Positions 13,937 through 15,172 of a stretch of 15,172 bases of DNA are shown one piece after another. The position numbers were made by a program, and so were the translations under genes. The stretch is from Ferroplasma sp037442045 (GTDB lineage: Archaea; Thermoplasmatota; Thermoplasmata; Thermoplasmatales; Thermoplasmataceae). Below the pieces are notes generated by a model. That model was not told the origin of the DNA, did not search any database, and saw only the letters and a list, made by a program, of their open reading frames with translations. The stretch spans positions 1 through 15,172 of the forward strand of contig NZ_JBBIRC010000032.1 in the NCBI RefSeq assembly GCF_037442045.1. The letters run 5' to 3'. Within the stretch, counting starts at the first letter, position 1, and each line of letters opens with the position of its first letter.

Positions 13937-15172
13937 TTACTGCCTTAATGTGTTTACTGTACCTGATGTATTGTGTGTAACTATCTCCATGCGTTTCAGA
14001 TAAAGATGATTAATTATAATATAAAGCACAGAAACAATCATTGCTCCGGTTGCAATTAATGACCAGAATAGCCCTGTATCACCTGCATAATAAGAAAGCA
14101 TGTATAAACCTATTATAGACCCAGAAAATGATCCAAAGCTGATGAATAAATTATATATTCCAATATAAGTGCCACGCATATTATTCGGGGCTATTGATGT
14201 AATAATTGTCTGTGTTGTAGGTGCAACAAAGTCCTCTCCAACAGTCATGATGCCCATAGCAAGAAGAAAATAAAGTATATTTTTAGAAAAAATCAAAACA
14301 ATAAATGCAATAAAATAAAAGAGCATGCCGAATCCCCTGTACAGTACTTTGTTATTTGACCTGTTTATAATTCTATATACGGGATACTGCAATAATACAA
14401 CAAGGAATCCATTAAGCGAATAAATATATGCAAGATATAAAATTGGGAGGCCATTAAAATCGAATGCATAAAGAGTTAATGAAGCTCCATCTTGCCTGAG
14501 CAGAAATGCCATGCCGATGCCGATAAAAGTAAAAATGAGCAGAAACCTGTCATGATACGATTTTTTTATATCTTCTTTAGTTAAATACATAGCTTTGGAA
14601 ATATGGTATGTTTCATGTACTTTGAAATAAAGTATTCCAATTTCTATAAATGTGCTTATTCCAGCTATTAAAAATATATACTGAAATCCATAAACTGATA
14701 CCAGTGCTCCCAGAACCGGCCCTATGGCTGCACCTGCATTTGCAAGTACCCGGATAATTGTAAATCCCTGCAGCCTTTTATCCAGAGATGTTACATCTGC
14801 TATTGCCGCCTGTATTGCTGGATACTGGAGGGCATTTATTGATATTGTTCCATAGAATAGCATTATCAGGTAAATAACTGGAAATTTATAAGCCACAACA
14901 ATAAACATCAATATATAGAGTATGCCAGCCGGTATTGGAACAAGTATAAGAAAAACTCTCCTGCCTATCTTATCTGTTAAAATTCCAGAGTAATACTGGA
15001 TTACTGACATTAACAATATAGCAATTCCCAAAACTATACCTGTGAAAAGGAAGGAAACATTATAAATGAAAACAAATATTAAAGGTAAAAAAATAAAAGT
15101 TGAAACTCGGCCGGACGCCCTTATTAATCTTGTAATTCCAAGATACCAAACTGTATTTTCCGTATAGCACCT
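13937..15172 (-). CDS. Major facilitator superfamily transporter (5' end outside window)
   Basis: The open frame runs unbroken from the right edge to the stop at 13937, giving 411 codons; an ATG start is not present, so the N-terminus lies beyond the window. Reading from the edge, TRLIRASGRVSTFIFLPL leads into TM1, followed by TM2 and the MFS motif A loop YSGILTDKIGRR, which is the diagnostic signature. About 12 membrane segments follow, with a basic-rich central loop (HETYHISKAMYLTKEDIKK) between the halves and GEDFVAPTTQTIITSIAPNNMRGTYIG as the symmetric second-half motif, as in drug/metabolite exporters and MFS_1 members. The substrate cannot be told; its position beside the tyrosine-degradation genes allows, but does not show, transport of an aromatic compound. 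A 206-base gap separates it from the downstream HDO gene, so co-transcription is uncertain. Confidence 0.88.
   Translation of the reverse strand, partial: RCYTENTVWYLGITRLIRASGRVSTFIFLPLIFVFIYNVSFLFTGIVLGIAILLMSVIQYYSGILTDKIGRRVFLILVPIPAGILYILMFIVVAYKFPVIYLIMLFYGTISINALQYPAIQAAIADVTSLDKRLQGFTIIRVLANAGAAIGPVLGALVSVYGFQYIFLIAGISTFIEIGILYFKVHETYHISKAMYLTKEDIKKSYHDRFLLIFTFIGIGMAFLLRQDGASLTLYAFDFNGLPILYLAYIYSLNGFLVVLLQYPVYRIINRSNNKVLYRGFGMLFYFIAFIVLIFSKNILYFLLAMGIMTVGEDFVAPTTQTIITSIAPNNMRGTYIGIYNLFISFGSFSGSIIGLYMLSYYAGDTGLFWSLIATGAMIVSVLYIIINHLYLKRMEIVTHNTSGTVNTLRQ

Noticed and set aside
15029..15031. TTG at 15031 as the start of the MFS transporter
   Set aside because: The frame stays open to the window edge and the upstream codons encode the expected first membrane segment, so this codon is an internal leucine.

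Overview
This AT-rich window most likely comes from a Thermoplasmatales archaeon close to Ferroplasma or Acidiplasma. The evidence is heavy use of AGG/AGA for Arg and ATA for Ile, TATA-like elements about 20-30 bases before start codons (leaderless style), GGTGA-type ribosome sites where genes are internal to operons, and a DUF2079 membrane protein with a sequon-rich outer domain. The genus is an inference from composition and gene content; no rRNA marker is present. I see no tRNA, IS element, CRISPR array or phage gene, and no gap between genes exceeds 300 bases.

Layout. (1) Positions 1-1061, minus strand: an ornithine cyclodeaminase/mu-crystallin family enzyme, followed by the first 31 codons of a cysteine-synthase-like PLP enzyme that runs off the left edge. 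(2) Positions 1173-6871: a small surface-glycan block, with a DUF2079 GT-C-type membrane protein (minus), a GT2 glycosyltransferase broken by one in-frame TAA, a 14-TM-class oligosaccharide flippase, and an intact GT2 glycosyltransferase (all plus). (3) Positions 6875-13029: a tyrosine/homogentisate degradation block organised around a 120-bp divergent promoter. To the right run 4-hydroxyphenylpyruvate dioxygenase, fumarylacetoacetase and homogentisate 1,2-dioxygenase, tightly coupled; to the left run acetoacetate-CoA ligase and a kynurenine-formamidase-like cyclase-family hydrolase. (4) Positions 13059-15172, minus: a heme-oxygenase-like di-iron oxidase candidate (HDO/PqqC-TenA fold) and an MFS transporter that runs off the right edge.

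How the genes work together. 4-Hydroxyphenylpyruvate becomes homogentisate, then maleylacetoacetate; cleavage gives fumarate plus acetoacetate, and acetoacetate-CoA ligase activates the acetoacetate. Every step is present except maleylacetoacetate isomerase, which in bacteria and animals is a glutathione-dependent zeta-class GST. The cyclase-family protein and the HDO protein are the two local genes with no assigned step. Short related sequence motifs upstream of the dioxygenase, ligase and HDO genes hint that all three are co-regulated. The most interesting points are the intact metal-ligand pattern of the HDO protein beside tyrosine catabolism, the missing isomerase, and the cyclodeaminase/cysteine-synthase pair, which resembles a 2,3-diaminopropionate (SbnB/SbnA) arrangement.
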